Positions 24,547 to 33,177 of a stretch of 64,000 bases of DNA are shown piece by piece. The position numbers were made by a program, and so were the translations under genes. This stretch comes from Planctomycetota bacterium (GTDB lineage: Bacteria; Planctomycetota; SZUA-567; H5-PLA8): assembly GCA_023150555.1 (NCBI GenBank), contig JAKLKQ010000001.1:180310-244309 (forward strand). Direction: 5' to 3'. The notes beneath the pieces are model-generated. The model made no database searches. It was not told the origin of the DNA and saw nothing but the letters and a program-made list of their open reading frames with translations. Position 1 is the first letter of the stretch, and each line of letters begins with the position of its first letter.

Positions 24547-25188
24547 TCATTCCCCGACGCGCGCGCCGCGGCGGGCACTCCAACGCTCTTCGTAGAGATC
24601 GTACAGTGCGAACAGCGCGGCGCGCAGGTCGCCGCGCGCCGCACGCAGAGCGGCGGCGGCTTCGTCCGGTTCGACCAGCCGCGGCGCCTGCGGGCAGCTC
24701 GCCAGGATGCGCTCGGCCAGCCGGCGCGCCATCGCCTCGCTGACCGACGTACGGTAAAGGGCCGGCAACCCCAGCGGCCGGTGCGTGGTGACCAGCAGCC
24801 CAAGCTTTACCAGGCGACAGCGCCGCTGCACGCGCCAGAAACCCAAGCGCGAAAGCTGCTCGGCGCCGTCGAGGAAGACCACGCGATCGCCGCCTTCGAA
24901 CCGCCACCAGTTCGCCTGCATCCGGCGCGCGCCATCGCGCTGCGTCACGCGACGCACGGCATGGCCGCGCCGGTGCGCCTCGGCCTCCAGCGCGCAGAGC
25001 AGCGTCGATTTGCCCGTGCCGTGCGACCCGACGATCTCCCCGCGGCGTCCGCTCGCGAGGAATCTCTCGTAGAGCGCTTCGGCGCTCGCGTTCGCATCGT
25101 CCTCGAAGCAGTACGCAAGCGCGCCCGGCTCGTGGTAGCGCGTCGAGAAGGGATTCACGGCGGCGCCGGCCGGAAAGGCGTCCGTCAT
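24547..25188 (-). CDS. P-loop ATPase, function unknown
   Basis: 213 aa. Walker A GSHGTGKST near residue 55, Walker B RVVFLDGAE near residue 105, followed by VTTHRPLGLP (sensor-like Thr-Thr-His-Arg). Small single-domain ATPase with a C-terminal helical part. It overlaps the arrestin-like gene by four bases, which in turn overlaps the DUF3592-type gene, so the three form one tightly coupled unit. A membrane-associated task with these partners is likely, but I cannot name it. Confidence 0.75.
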   Translation of the reverse strand: MTDAFPAGAAVNPFSTRYHEPGALAYCFEDDANASAEALYERFLASGRRGEIVGSHGTGKSTLLCALEAEAHRRGHAVRRVTQRDGARRMQANWWRFEGGDRVVFLDGAEQLSRLGFWRVQRRCRLVKLGLLVTTHRPLGLPALYRTSVSEAMARRLAERILASCPQAPRLVEPDEAAAALRAARGDLRAALFALYDLYEERWSARRGARVGE

Positions 25189-25604
25189 GCCGCGTCGGCT
25201 CCTTCATCTTCCTTGTGCGGCACGCGGCCGGGCGGGAGCAGGTCGAAGGGTTTTTCGCCGGCGGTCTCGGATTCGCCCTGCGGCTTCACGCGCACGCGGA
25301 CGACCCAGCGGATTTTGATCAGCTTGCCGTCGTAGGTCCAGGGACTATCGGGCATGGGGATCTCGAGCGGGAAGGCGCGCTGGCTGTCCAGGTCCTCGTT
25401 CTCCGCCAGCGTCTGGTTCCATACCACGCCTTCGTCCTTGTCGCCGCGCCCTTCGGTGTACCAGACGACGCTTGCTTCCAGGCGCTTGACCGGCAGGGGC
25501 TCGGGCACGTTCAGGCGCAGGCCGCCGCGCAGGGGCTGGCCGGGCCGCGCACAGCCTTCGGGAAGTTCGAGGAGTATCTCAATCTGTTCCGCCGCCAGAC
25601 TCAT
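25185..25604 (-). CDS. Arrestin-like beta-sandwich protein
   Basis: 139 aa from ATG at 25604, overlapping the stop of the preceding reading frame. Segments EQIEILLELPEGCARPGQPLRGGLRLNV, VKRLEASVVWYTEGRGDKD and PWTYDGKLIKIRWVVRVRV (cited by residues ~6-35, ~42-60, ~98-118) have the pattern of arrestin N-like sandwiches. The same kind of sandwich is found at the end of the neighbouring DUF3592-type protein, so the two may form a pair. Function unknown. Confidence 0.65.
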   Translation of the reverse strand: MSLAAEQIEILLELPEGCARPGQPLRGGLRLNVPEPLPVKRLEASVVWYTEGRGDKDEGVVWNQTLAENEDLDSQRAFPLEIPMPDSPWTYDGKLIKIRWVVRVRVKPQGESETAGEKPFDLLPPGRVPHKEDEGADAA

Positions 25605-26851
25605 GCCTCGTCTCCTTCCGCGCGCACCGGCGCCTCGGGCCGCACTTCGATGGCGAACTCCCGGTTGAAATCCGGCCAACGGTGCACGTCGCCCTTGACC
25701 TCGATGCGCCACAGGAGCTTGTTATTGCCCAGAAGAAATCCGTGCATGGCGTCGAGCGGGATGCGGCCCTTCCCGCGCACTTGCAAGGGGTGGCCATGGT
25801 CGATCTCGGCGTCCTTCGCGGTCAGGAGCACCTCGTCGAGCACCTTCTCCGAGGCCGTGGACGTGTTGGTGCCCTGACGGTAGGTGGCCTATTCCTCGCA
25901 GACCAGCCGCACCGTCAGTGCGTTCAGGTGCATGCGCCCGGCCTGGATGACGAGGATCTCGAAGGGCTGCCCCGGCGCGAGCCGGTCGGCGCTGATCTCG
26001 ACGATCGTCTCGCCCACGCCAAGCGCCACCAGGAGCTGGTGGAAGAATCCGTAGATGATCAGCAGGCCGACCAGCACGAAGATGCTTAGGAAGGCTAGGA
26101 CAAACCACGACCCGCCGCCGAAGCCGCCGATCAACGCCTGGTACACGAAGATGCTGACGATGCCGTTCCAGAAGAGCCCGGCGACAAGCAGTCCGATGGC
26201 CTTGCCGAAATCCGAACCGTGGCGTCCCAGGCGCACGGCCAGCGTCTGGCCTTGCCCGCCGCCGGGCGCGACGGGTCCGGTCTCGAGCAGCGCCTCGTCT
26301 TCCTCCTTCTTGAGTTGCTGCTTGTAGAGCACGGCCTCGGGTGACGGTCCGCTGGGCTTGCGCAACATCAACCAGCCGCCGAACACGCCGATGGCCATCA
26401 GCACGAAGGGAACCAGGTAGATCCAGGAAATCCGTCGCACCAGTACCGCGCGTTGTGGGTCCTGCGGGTCGTACCAGCAGTCGTAGGTTCCGCCGATCTG
26501 GTAGGGCGCGATGGCCTCTTCCTTGCCTTCGCGCCCGCTCGACGAGTCCTTCCAGCCGTCGTAGCCGGAAGCGGAGATCGTCTGCCCGTTTGCCTCAAAG
26601 GTGAAGTCCACCTCGGGGCGATAGGTGCTGCCCTTGCTGCCCCGGTTCTCGACCACGCGCTTGCCGGTGACCACGCACTTCGAATGGTGGTACTCGTTGA
26701 AGATGCGGTAGTCGTCGTACGCCCAGAAACCCAGCAGCCCCGCGCCCAGCAGAAAGACCAACAGAAAGATCAGGCAGCCGCAGCCCTTCCCGGACGCTTT
26801 CTTGTCGCCGGCCAGCGGACGGAGCTGGGTTTCCTGAGGTTCAGGTTCCAT
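25601..26851 (-). pseudogene. DUF3592-type membrane protein interrupted by an in-frame TAG
   Basis: One continuous frame of 417 codons is split by a single TAG at 25891-25889, after LTVRLVCEE. The frame then continues without a shift as ATYRQGTNTSTASEKV and on to GFLLGNNKLLWRIEVKGDVHRW, and ends in a TGA that overlaps the next gene. The 320 aa before the stop contain an N-terminal membrane helix (FLLVFLLGAGLLGFWAY), a DUF3592-type domain (YDCWYDPQDPQRAVL), and at least three more membrane helices; after them begins an arrestin-like sandwich, which the amber codon cuts in two. CEExATYRQGT is a joined motif in relatives, so the stop is likely a point mutation (for example GAG or AAG to TAG), a sequencing error, or read-through. 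Confidence 0.7.
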
Positions 26852-26908
26852 GCCGTTACTATACTTGAGGTTTTGAGTTCCGATTTTTCGAAAATTGCCG
26901 CCGCGACC

Positions 26909-27187
26909 GAGCAGCCCGTTGAAAAAGGGGCCAGGCCGCGTTGCGAGGGATTTTCGACCTGAACGAGGCCCGCGAAGTGGAGCCGTAGCTGGAAACTACG
27001 GCGAGCAAAGCGGAACGAAGTTCCGGACGAAAAGACCCGCAACCCTCTGGGCAGCCTTGCCTTGCGATCCGGCCCTACCTTGCGCTTCGCTGCGGCGTAT
27101 CTTCTCGATACGCCTCGACTGCGCGCGCCTTGGTCCGAAAAACATTCCAAAGCTGCGCGGCCGGTCCCTTTTTCAACGGGCTGCTAG
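26909..27187. repeat. MITE-like element with AGCAGCCCGTTGAAAAAGGG ends
   Basis: The ends are inverted copies: AGCAGCCCGTTGAAAAAGGG at 26910-26929 and its complement at 27166-27185, the match continuing imperfectly inward through a GC-rich CCGGCCGCG patch. About 280 bp, no convincing ORF inside. It has an internal hairpin around GCCGTAG-CTGGAAA-CTACGGC (26982-27002). It occupies most of the gap between the DUF3592-type gene and the YihY gene. Confidence 0.65.
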
Positions 27188-27224
27188 GCCTGTTCAAATC
27201 CCTGCCACGACGTAAGATACGCGC

Positions 27225-28667
27225 ATGAACGCCCTGCGCACCGACGAAGCCCGACCGCCCCTGTGGCGGCTGGTCTGGGAGCACGTCCGGCAGGACCGCA
27301 TCCCCCTGCGCGCCAGTGCGCTTAGCTTTCAGACCCTCGTCAGCCTGGTGCCGGTGCTGGCCATCGTCCTGGCGGTGCTCAGCGGGCCCACCTTCCAGTC
27401 GCAGCGCGAGCACGTTGTCGCGAAGTTCACCGCGCTGCTGACGCCCGGCGGCGATGCCAAGGGCGGGACCGCCGCGCCAAGCGGCGATGAAGATGCGGAA
27501 AACAGCGAAGCCGGCGAGCGCGTGCGGGACAAGATGCAGGCGCTGGTCCACGAAACCGTCGCCGGTATGGACCGTAACCTGGGCAAGATCAGCGTCTTCA
27601 GTTTCGCGATCCTGCTCGTCATCGCCTACATGCTCTTCCGCACAGTCGAGGAGACCTTCAACGCGATCTGGAAGGTGCGCACGGGCCGCTCGATCTTCAC
27701 GCGTCTGGCGATCACCAGCGCCTTCCTGCTCTGGGGCCCGGTGATGGTGCTGCTCTCGATCGCGCTGACCGAGTACGTCAGCAGCTGGCCCGTGCTGGGC
27801 GGCTACGTCGTGCCGGTGGTGCTGACGGCGGTGGCCTTCACCGGCTTCTACATGATCATGCCGCACGTGCAGGTGCGCATCACCTCCGCGCTGGCCGGCG
27901 GCATCGTCGGCGCACTGCTGTGGGAGCTCTCGAAGATCGGTTTCCTCGTCTATGTCAGCCACGCGGTGACGATCAGCAAGCTGTACGGCTCGCTGGGCAT
28001 CGTGCCGGTCCTGTTCGGGTGGATCTACCTCAGCTGGATGGTCGTGCTGGCCGGCGCCGAACTGACCTACATCCTGCAGCATCACCGCGCCATCGTCGAA
28101 CAGTGGGAACACCAGCACCGCGACCGCCGCGCGCTCTTGAACCTCGAGGACGTCGCCGCGCGCGAGGCAGCGCTGCTGCCGCACCTGGCGCTGGCGGCGG
28201 CCCTGGAAGTCGCCGAGCGCTTCCGCGCAGGCACCGACCCCGGCGGCGTGCGGCGTTCGGTCCTGGCCGAGGCTCTGGGCACCGAGGCGGGCACCACTGC
28301 GCGGGCGCTGGAGAGGCTGGTGCAGGGCGGCCTTCTTGCGCGCGTGAGCGGCGAAGGCAAAGAGAGCGACGGCGATCCCAGATTCCTGCCGGCCCGCGAC
28401 CTGCAGGCCTGCTCCCTTGCGCTCTTCGCCGATGCCGCGCGCGGCGGCGCACCGCTGGAGCGCACCGGCCCAAGCTGGGCGAAGGCCCGCGAGATCATCG
28501 AACGCCTGGACCGCGAAGGCCGCGGAGCGCTTGTCGGCCTCACGCTGGCCGACCTCGCGAAGGAAGCAAAGGCGGCCGCCAAAGCCGCCGCTCCCGCAGC
28601 CACGCCGCCCAAGCCGGACGCGCCTCCGCCCGACGGCGCTGCATCCGCCGCGCAGCCTGCCAAGTAG
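27225..28667 (+). CDS. YihY/BrkB-family inner-membrane protein with extended C-terminus
   Basis: 480 aa. Six membrane helices typical of the family lie in residues 1-285 (ALSFQTLVSLVPVLAIVLAVL, VFSFAILLVIAYMLFRTVEETFNAIW, LLWGPVMVLLSIALTEY, VVLTAVAFTGFYMIMPHVQV, VPVLFGWIYLSWMVVLAGAEL, cited as landmarks). An extra acidic loop follows the first helix. The C-terminal ~190 residues form a cytosolic part with a winged-helix-like region (GVRRSVLAEALGTEAGTTARALERL) and an Ala/Pro tail. The family was once called ribonuclease BN in error; its true role is unknown. Convergent with the squalene-cyclase-like gene. Confidence 0.85.
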   Translation: MNALRTDEARPPLWRLVWEHVRQDRIPLRASALSFQTLVSLVPVLAIVLAVLSGPTFQSQREHVVAKFTALLTPGGDAKGGTAAPSGDEDAENSEAGERVRDKMQALVHETVAGMDRNLGKISVFSFAILLVIAYMLFRTVEETFNAIWKVRTGRSIFTRLAITSAFLLWGPVMVLLSIALTEYVSSWPVLGGYVVPVVLTAVAFTGFYMIMPHVQVRITSALAGGIVGALLWELSKIGFLVYVSHAVTISKLYGSLGIVPVLFGWIYLSWMVVLAGAELTYILQHHRAIVEQWEHQHRDRRALLNLEDVAAREAALLPHLALAAALEVAERFRAGTDPGGVRRSVLAEALGTEAGTTARALERLVQGGLLARVSGEGKESDGDPRFLPARDLQACSLALFADAARGGAPLERTGPSWAKAREIIERLDREGRGALVGLTLADLAKEAKAAAKAAAPAATPPKPDAPPPDGAASAAQPAK

Positions 28668-28680
28668 CCCAGTCCCAATG

Positions 28681-28712
28681 AAAAGGCCCGCGCCTTTTCA
28701 GGGGCGCGGGCC
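28681..28712 (-). terminator. Terminator at the convergent gene ends
   Basis: Stem GGCCCGCGCC (28685-28694) pairs with GGCGCGGGCC (28703-28712). On the minus strand TTTT follows the stem, so it suits the squalene-cyclase-like gene, whose stop is 28 bp before it. Confidence 0.7.
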
Positions 28713-28739
28713 ATTCGCCTTGCGTTCGTCGCGTAGCGC

Positions 28740-30617
28740 TTATTCGCGATACATCGGCAGGTAGCGGTAGTAGACCTCCAGGCACATCGCGCCCAAGGCG
28801 GTCGTGTACGCGCGGCCGGCCTTCTTCTCGTGGCCGCCCAGGGGATCCCAGCTCCCGTCCGCATCACCGTCCTTGCGCTGGTTGGTCAGCAGCAGTTGCT
28901 TCATGCCGTCGTTCCACTCCTTCCAAATCTCGCCGCCAACCTGGAAAGCCGTCAGCGTCGTGTAGTACAGGAAGTACATCGGGAAGGGATGGTTGCTGAC
29001 GCCCTTGCCCATGCCAGCCTCCCAGCGCAGAGGCTCTTCGTTCATCACCCAGCGGACCGCGCCAGCGACTTCCTCAGGCTTGGTGCCGGTGAAGAGCCGG
29101 CAGAGCGTGCCGATACTGGTCGTGTTGTGCCAGGGGTTCTTGTCGCTGTAGCCGTAGCGGTGCCCGCCCGTGTCGTAGCTGGCGTTCGGGTCCTTCTTCA
29201 CGTTTACCGGATCGGCCATCACGTGGTTAAGGTACTTGATCGCACCTTCAAACGAGGCCGGGTCGACCTGCAGGCCCGCGACCTTGGCGCTCTTCAGCTG
29301 CATCACGAACCAACCGACGTTGGACAGGTCGCCGGTGCGGTCCTTCGCCGTATAGCGCCATCCAAACTTGTCGCTTGGACCATCCTGCGCCTGGTGGATT
29401 TCGCAGGAATAATTGATGGCCTTTTGGGCGGCGGCGGCGGTTTCGGGGATGCGCGCCATCGCGGCGGCTTCGGCGAGGGCCATGCCGCAGATCGGGTGGT
29501 GGTAGCCGCAGCCGCCGTGGTTTTTCCACTGGGCCTGATTGCCGATGGAGCCGTCGGCGGCCTGCTGGGCGATGATCCAGGCGATGCCCTTCTGGACGTT
29601 GCCCTTATACTTACCGATCTTCTCGGTGTGGCCGGCGCCCAGGAAGGCCAGGACCGCGAGGCCGGTCACGCCGGGGTCCCAGTTGGCCTGGTCGCCTTCG
29701 GTGGCGGTGACTTTCCAGCTGCCGTCGGCTTCCTGGTGGCGGGCGAGCCACTCCAGCGCCTTGTCAACGGCGCTCTCGGTGGCCTTGCCGCCGCCGCCGC
29801 CGACCGCGCGGCGCAGACGACCGCCGGCGCCGCCCGGGCGTCCGAAGGCGCCGGCTCTGCCGCCGCCGCCGACGCCGATGGAGCCGACGGTGCCCTGCCC
29901 GCCGAGCCAGATGTCGCTGATGCCGTCCTGGCCCTTGCTGTCGTGCGCGTCGGAGTCGTTGTCGGTCTCGACCTGCTCGGCGAACTCGACGACTTCATGC
30001 GTCACGATGGGCTGCTGGTCGGTGACGACCTCGCTCTCCACGATGGGCGTGGGCTTTTCGACGACTTCGCGCTCGAGCTTCTTCTCGGGCTCGGGCGGCT
30101 TTTCCTGCTTCTCGAGGTTGGTCACGATGACCATGTCCTGCTGCTTGGCCTGCATGACCACCATGCCGATCAGGAAGACCAGCAGGATCAGCAGCGCGTG
30201 GAAGGCGCCGGAGATGATCCACCACGGCGCGGCGCCGAACTGAGCGCTGAGGCTGTCGAGGAAGCCGCCGCTGGACGCGGCAACGACTTCTTCTTCCTCG
30301 AAATCGGCGTCGACCCCGTTGACGCCCAGAGCGGAACTGCTGAGGTCCTGGCTGGTATAGGATCCGGTTTTCATGGCTTCGCGTCTCTCCATTAGGCGGC
30401 GGGTGGACCGTTGATCGAAATCCGGCGAGATCTTCCGGGAGCCCAGCAGCTCATCCATCATGCCGTGCATCTGCGCGAACTGCTTCAGGGCTTCGCGGTC
30501 TTCCGGGTGCGCCTCGAGGTGCGCTTCCAGATGCGCCTTCTCGTCGGCGGTGAGGTACCCTTCCAGGTACCCGCGGAAGTACTCCACCGCGTTCGTCGTG
30601 TTGATTCGAACGCCCAT
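28740..30617 (-). CDS. ECF partner protein: anti-sigma-like N-terminus, one TM, squalene-cyclase-like C-terminal domain
   Basis: 625 aa. Residues 1-90 (YFRGYLEGYLTADEKAHLEAHLEAHPEDREAL) look like an anti-sigma domain without zinc ligands. A membrane helix (WWIISGAFHALLILLVFLIGMVVM) lies near residue 140, followed by a charged Glu/Lys/Pro spacer resembling the TonB periplasmic linker and a Gly-rich stretch (GGGGRAGAFGRPGGAGG). The C-terminal half is an alpha/alpha toroid of prenyltransferase/squalene-oxidase repeats (ALEWLARHQEADGSW, GIAWIIAQQAADGSIG, LLLTNQRKDGDADGSW), probably a periplasmic ligand- or protein-binding domain rather than an enzyme. The ECF gene ends 3 bp upstream. This layout is common in planctomycetes; the sensing role is inferred. 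Confidence 0.75.
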   Translation of the reverse strand: MGVRINTTNAVEYFRGYLEGYLTADEKAHLEAHLEAHPEDREALKQFAQMHGMMDELLGSRKISPDFDQRSTRRLMERREAMKTGSYTSQDLSSSALGVNGVDADFEEEEVVAASSGGFLDSLSAQFGAAPWWIISGAFHALLILLVFLIGMVVMQAKQQDMVIVTNLEKQEKPPEPEKKLEREVVEKPTPIVESEVVTDQQPIVTHEVVEFAEQVETDNDSDAHDSKGQDGISDIWLGGQGTVGSIGVGGGGRAGAFGRPGGAGGRLRRAVGGGGGKATESAVDKALEWLARHQEADGSWKVTATEGDQANWDPGVTGLAVLAFLGAGHTEKIGKYKGNVQKGIAWIIAQQAADGSIGNQAQWKNHGGCGYHHPICGMALAEAAAMARIPETAAAAQKAINYSCEIHQAQDGPSDKFGWRYTAKDRTGDLSNVGWFVMQLKSAKVAGLQVDPASFEGAIKYLNHVMADPVNVKKDPNASYDTGGHRYGYSDKNPWHNTTSIGTLCRLFTGTKPEEVAGAVRWVMNEEPLRWEAGMGKGVSNHPFPMYFLYYTTLTAFQVGGEIWKEWNDGMKQLLLTNQRKDGDADGSWDPLGGHEKKAGRAYTTALGAMCLEVYYRYLPMYRE

Positions 30618-30620
30618 GAC

Positions 30621-31256
30621 TCAGTCCTCGCTCACGACACGTTGGCTGCGCCTCGAGGCCGACCGCTTCTTCGGCGCTTCCTCCTGCGGCAACGTCGTGC
30701 GCAGCCGCTGGAAGAGGTGCCGGTCCGCGCGTGCCAGGCGGCTCTTCACCGTTCCCAGCGGCACGCCCAGACGCGCGGCGATCTCCTCGTAGGACAAGTG
30801 CTCCCAGTACCGGAACAGGACGACCTCTCGATACTCCTCGGCGAGCCCGTCGATCGCCTTGACCAGGCGTTCGAGCATCTCTCCCTGGCCGTCGGACGAA
30901 CGCGCCTGCTGCCAGCCCCGCTCGACGGGCTGCGCGCCCGTCGGCAGGCGCTCTTCGCGCTCGGCCTTCTGCCTCCGGTACCGGACCAGCCGCACCGCGT
31001 TGTGCCGGTTGATGGAGCGCAGCCATGCGCCCAGCGCCCGGGGATCGCGCAGTGCCGACAGGTCCTGGAAGGCCTGGCAGAGGGACTCCTGCGCGACGTC
31101 CTCGGCGTCCTGCTGGTTGCCGAGTATCGCGAAGGCCTGGTTCACCAGATCGGCCCGGAAGCGTTCGACGAGCTGCCAGAAGTGCTCGGGAGAGATGCCG
31201 CCAGGGTCGTGGCGCATCTCCACCAAGGCTTCGATCATCAGCTGCGTCGTCGGCAT
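30621..31256 (-). CDS. ECF-type sigma factor
   Basis: 211 aa from the ATG at 31256. Region 2: LVNQAFAILGNQQDAEDVAQESLCQAFQDL and ALGAWLRSINRHNAVRLVRYRRQK (residues ~36-100); region 4: GLAEEYREVVLFRYWEHLSYEEIAARLGVPLGTVKSRLARA (residues ~135-178). C-terminus is basic and Ser-rich. It precedes by 3 bp the membrane protein with anti-sigma-like and squalene-cyclase-like domains, so the two are an obvious sigma/anti-sigma pair. The upstream region (to 31440) has GC-rich hairpin DNA and TTGCGCACGTGTGCAATTGCAC dyads. Confidence 0.88.
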   Translation of the reverse strand: MPTTQLMIEALVEMRHDPGGISPEHFWQLVERFRADLVNQAFAILGNQQDAEDVAQESLCQAFQDLSALRDPRALGAWLRSINRHNAVRLVRYRRQKAEREERLPTGAQPVERGWQQARSSDGQGEMLERLVKAIDGLAEEYREVVLFRYWEHLSYEEIAARLGVPLGTVKSRLARADRHLFQRLRTTLPQEEAPKKRSASRRSQRVVSED

Positions 31257-31747
31257 AGCCGGCCTGTCCCTTCCGTACAGGTCTCCCACTGGACCTAGGG
31301 GAGATGCGGGGACCCAAGGTTCCCGCCTTTTTAAGATAACTGACTTTAGATTGTACCCCACATCGTGCTGCGCAAAGTGCAATTGCACACGTGCGCAAAT
31401 TCCAATATGCAACCTCTAGTTGTATCAACGAGTTACAGATTGAACGCGTTCAAGATTTTTGCTTGGGCCGCCGGAGATTTTGAGACGGATGCAACGGAAA
31501 AGACCGTTTCCAGTTTCCCGTTTCCAGTCTCCCCTTCAGGTTCCGCGGATGCACGTTGTGGGGAAGAAAGGCAGATTAGAGATAAGAGATGAAAGATGAG
31601 AGATCGCGGCAGGCATCGCAAAACGCGTGAGCGTGTGGTGCGGGCCGCCGTGCCCGTCGGCCGGCGCAGCCGGCCTCACCGTTCGGCGCAAAGCGCCGAA
31701 GACCGCCCCATCGTTACGCGAGGCAGCATGGAGTATAGTATGACCTT
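31257..31747. other. Intergenic repeat region upstream of the ECF gene
   Basis: Holds, in order: a hairpin around AACCTTGGGTCC/GGACCTAGGGG; GTGCAATTGCACACGTGCGCAAATT (31377-31401), related to the repeat at 34357-34436; heptad repeats CCGTTTCCAGTTTCCCGTTTCCAG (31504-31527) and AGAGATA-type units (31575-31603); and a GCCGGCGCAGCCGGC hairpin (31660-31674) next to GCGCAAAGCGC. No gene seen. Confidence 0.55.
31571..31615 (+). repeat. Purine-rich heptad repeat, copy 1
   Basis: Tandem seven-base units AGAGATA-AGAGATG-AAAGATG-AGAGATC inside a longer conserved block beginning GCAGATT and ending CGCGGCAGGCA. The same block recurs at 34444-34489 with one mismatch, and a shortened inverted copy lies at 36058-36080. 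Confidence 0.7.
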
Positions 31748-32236
31748 ATGGCATTGCAACATAACCCGGTTGTGAGCGTAAGAGGCTGGCGGCTGGATAT
31801 TGCATCGCCCGAGCATGGAACGGCGGAGGTGAAGTTCGAAGCGCCTGGACTGCACTTTCATATTTGGGCTTCCTACACGCCCTTCGATTCCATCGGCGAT
31901 CTCGCGCGTACCGCTCTGTTGTTCTTCCTGAACAAGGATGGAGAACGGGTAGTAGCCTGGAACACTGAACCGGTGCAATACGAACTGCGCTTCGCGACCG
32001 CAGCGTTGCGCACGCGCGTGGAACTCCACGAATTCGCCGATCACCGCCGGCCCGGAAAGAGTGAACCCAAGGCAAGCGCAGAGGCCGACACCTACACCGT
32101 GGCGCATACCCTTTGGCTGGGATTGAACCGCCTGCAAGCCGCTGCCCCGCCCGAGGTGTATGAGAAGACGTGGCGCCATCCTTTTCCCACCGAAGAAGTG
32201 GACCGGCTCGGTAACTGCCTGAGCTTGCACCAATAA
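31748..32236 (+). CDS. Hypothetical protein (possible DUF6228-like)
   Basis: 162 aa, soluble, mixed beta/alpha. Segments RGWRLDIASPEHGTAEVKF, ARTALLFFLNKDGERVVAWN and YELRFATAALRTRVELHEFADH have the strand pattern of small single-domain immunity-type proteins such as DUF6228, but the match is by eye only and weak. No signal peptide. It lies between repeat clusters, just upstream of the RAYT element. The ATG has no clear binding site (TATAGTATGACCTT upstream could be a leader promoter). Confidence 0.5.
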   Translation: MALQHNPVVSVRGWRLDIASPEHGTAEVKFEAPGLHFHIWASYTPFDSIGDLARTALLFFLNKDGERVVAWNTEPVQYELRFATAALRTRVELHEFADHRRPGKSEPKASAEADTYTVAHTLWLGLNRLQAAAPPEVYEKTWRHPFPTEEVDRLGNCLSLHQ

Positions 32237-32253
32237 AGCCGGCGCATCAACAG

Positions 32254-32932
32254 GCGCCCCGGAGGGGCGCAAGATTAAAGCCCAGGGCCAGCGCGGCGAA
32301 GCCGCGCGCAGCCCTGGGTCGGCGGCAAATAGGTTGCAAGCCCCGGAGGGGCGACAGAAGCCTTCAATCGAAGAGGTACCGTTCGTCGTATTCCATGCCG
32401 TGTTTCTGCAACAACGCGATCAACTCATCCTTGAAGCTTGTCTTCTTGTGATGCGCTTCCTGGCTCTCTATGTATGCCTGCACGACCGGCAGTTGCGATG
32501 CGCTTACGCTGAACGCCGCGTAGCCCTCCTGCCAGGAGAAGTCTCCATGCCCGGGACACTTCTCATGCACCCACTTCGAAGCGTTCGCTTTCAGATCGCG
32601 CATGGCGTCAGAGAGGCTCACCACGGGCGGCAGCCGGAACAGAACGTGCACGTGGTCGGCGATCCCATTGAGCGATAGGACCGGCGCCTTCATGCCGCGC
32701 AGGGAGCCGCCCATGTACGCATAAAGATCCGGCCGTATGGATTCGTCGATCCAAGGTACACGACCCTTCGTGCTGAAGACCGCATGAACCAGAATATTGG
32801 AATGGGTATGACCCATAGGCAGCTCCTGTCGCCCCTCCGGGGCTCCTTTCGTTTACGCACGCTTTCCCAGGGCTGCGGTCCGCTTTACGCGGACCTGGCC
32901 CTGGGCTTTATCCTCGCGCCCCTCCGGGGCGC
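32254..32932. mobile_element. REP-associated IS200-like element with matching palindromic ends
   Basis: The outermost palindromes GCGCCCCGGAGGGGCGC (32254-32270) and GCGCCCCTCCGGGGCGC (32916-32932) are inverted copies. Inside each lies a CCCAGGG...CCCTGGG hairpin (32281-32318; about 32866-32905) and a second CCCCGGAGGGGC unit. The RAYT-type transposase gene lies between the two sets. The same palindrome types without a transposase occur at 34600-34817. Confidence 0.75.
32364..32816 (-). CDS. REP-associated tyrosine transposase (RAYT, Y1/IS200-like)
   Basis: 150 aa Y1_Tnp protein. The HUH motif is His55-Val-His57 (ADHVHVLF) and the nucleophile is probably Tyr115 (VVQAYIESQEAHH). FSWQEGYAAFSVS is the strongly conserved segment between them. 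Such enzymes nick and join single-stranded DNA at hairpin ends, and are thought to spread REP palindromes. Hairpins of matching type flank the gene on both sides, which supports an active or recently active unit. ORF is intact. Confidence 0.88.
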   Translation of the reverse strand: MGHTHSNILVHAVFSTKGRVPWIDESIRPDLYAYMGGSLRGMKAPVLSLNGIADHVHVLFRLPPVVSLSDAMRDLKANASKWVHEKCPGHGDFSWQEGYAAFSVSASQLPVVQAYIESQEAHHKKTSFKDELIALLQKHGMEYDERYLFD

Positions 32933-33067
32933 TTTAACGGCATCAGTTTATTGGGCTGAGCAGTTACAACAAGCGGGGGGACGGAGAAGCGCAATCGCAC
33001 CGCGTTCGTCTCAATGACAAATGGCAACTGTCGATGACACCTGACAAATCCAAATGGCCAATCACAG

Positions 33068-33174
33068 GCGTTTCCGGTCTCCGGTTTCCAGTTTTCCGTT
33101 TGGACATGGGTACGAATCCGTTAAACAACCGAAAACCCGGAACTGGAGACGGGAAACCGGAAACTGGAAACCTT
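33068..33174. repeat. Inverted pair of GGAAACY heptad repeats
   Basis: Left arm (33070-33102) GTTTCCGGTCTCCGGTTTCCAG; right arm (33129-33174) holds GGAACTGGAGACGGGAAACC and GGAAACTGGAAACC. The arms can pair into a long imperfect hairpin just downstream of nadD, where it may act in termination. Related arms lie at 31504-31532, 35932-35968 and 36018-36058. Confidence 0.65.
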
Positions 33175-33177
33175 CCG

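Noticed and set aside
24547..26851. MoxR-type stress or phage-defence cassette (ATPase plus membrane protein)
   Set aside because: The ATPase lacks MoxR/AAA+ hallmarks beyond Walker motifs and the partners are DUF3592/arrestin-like. There is no nuclease or other effector domain.
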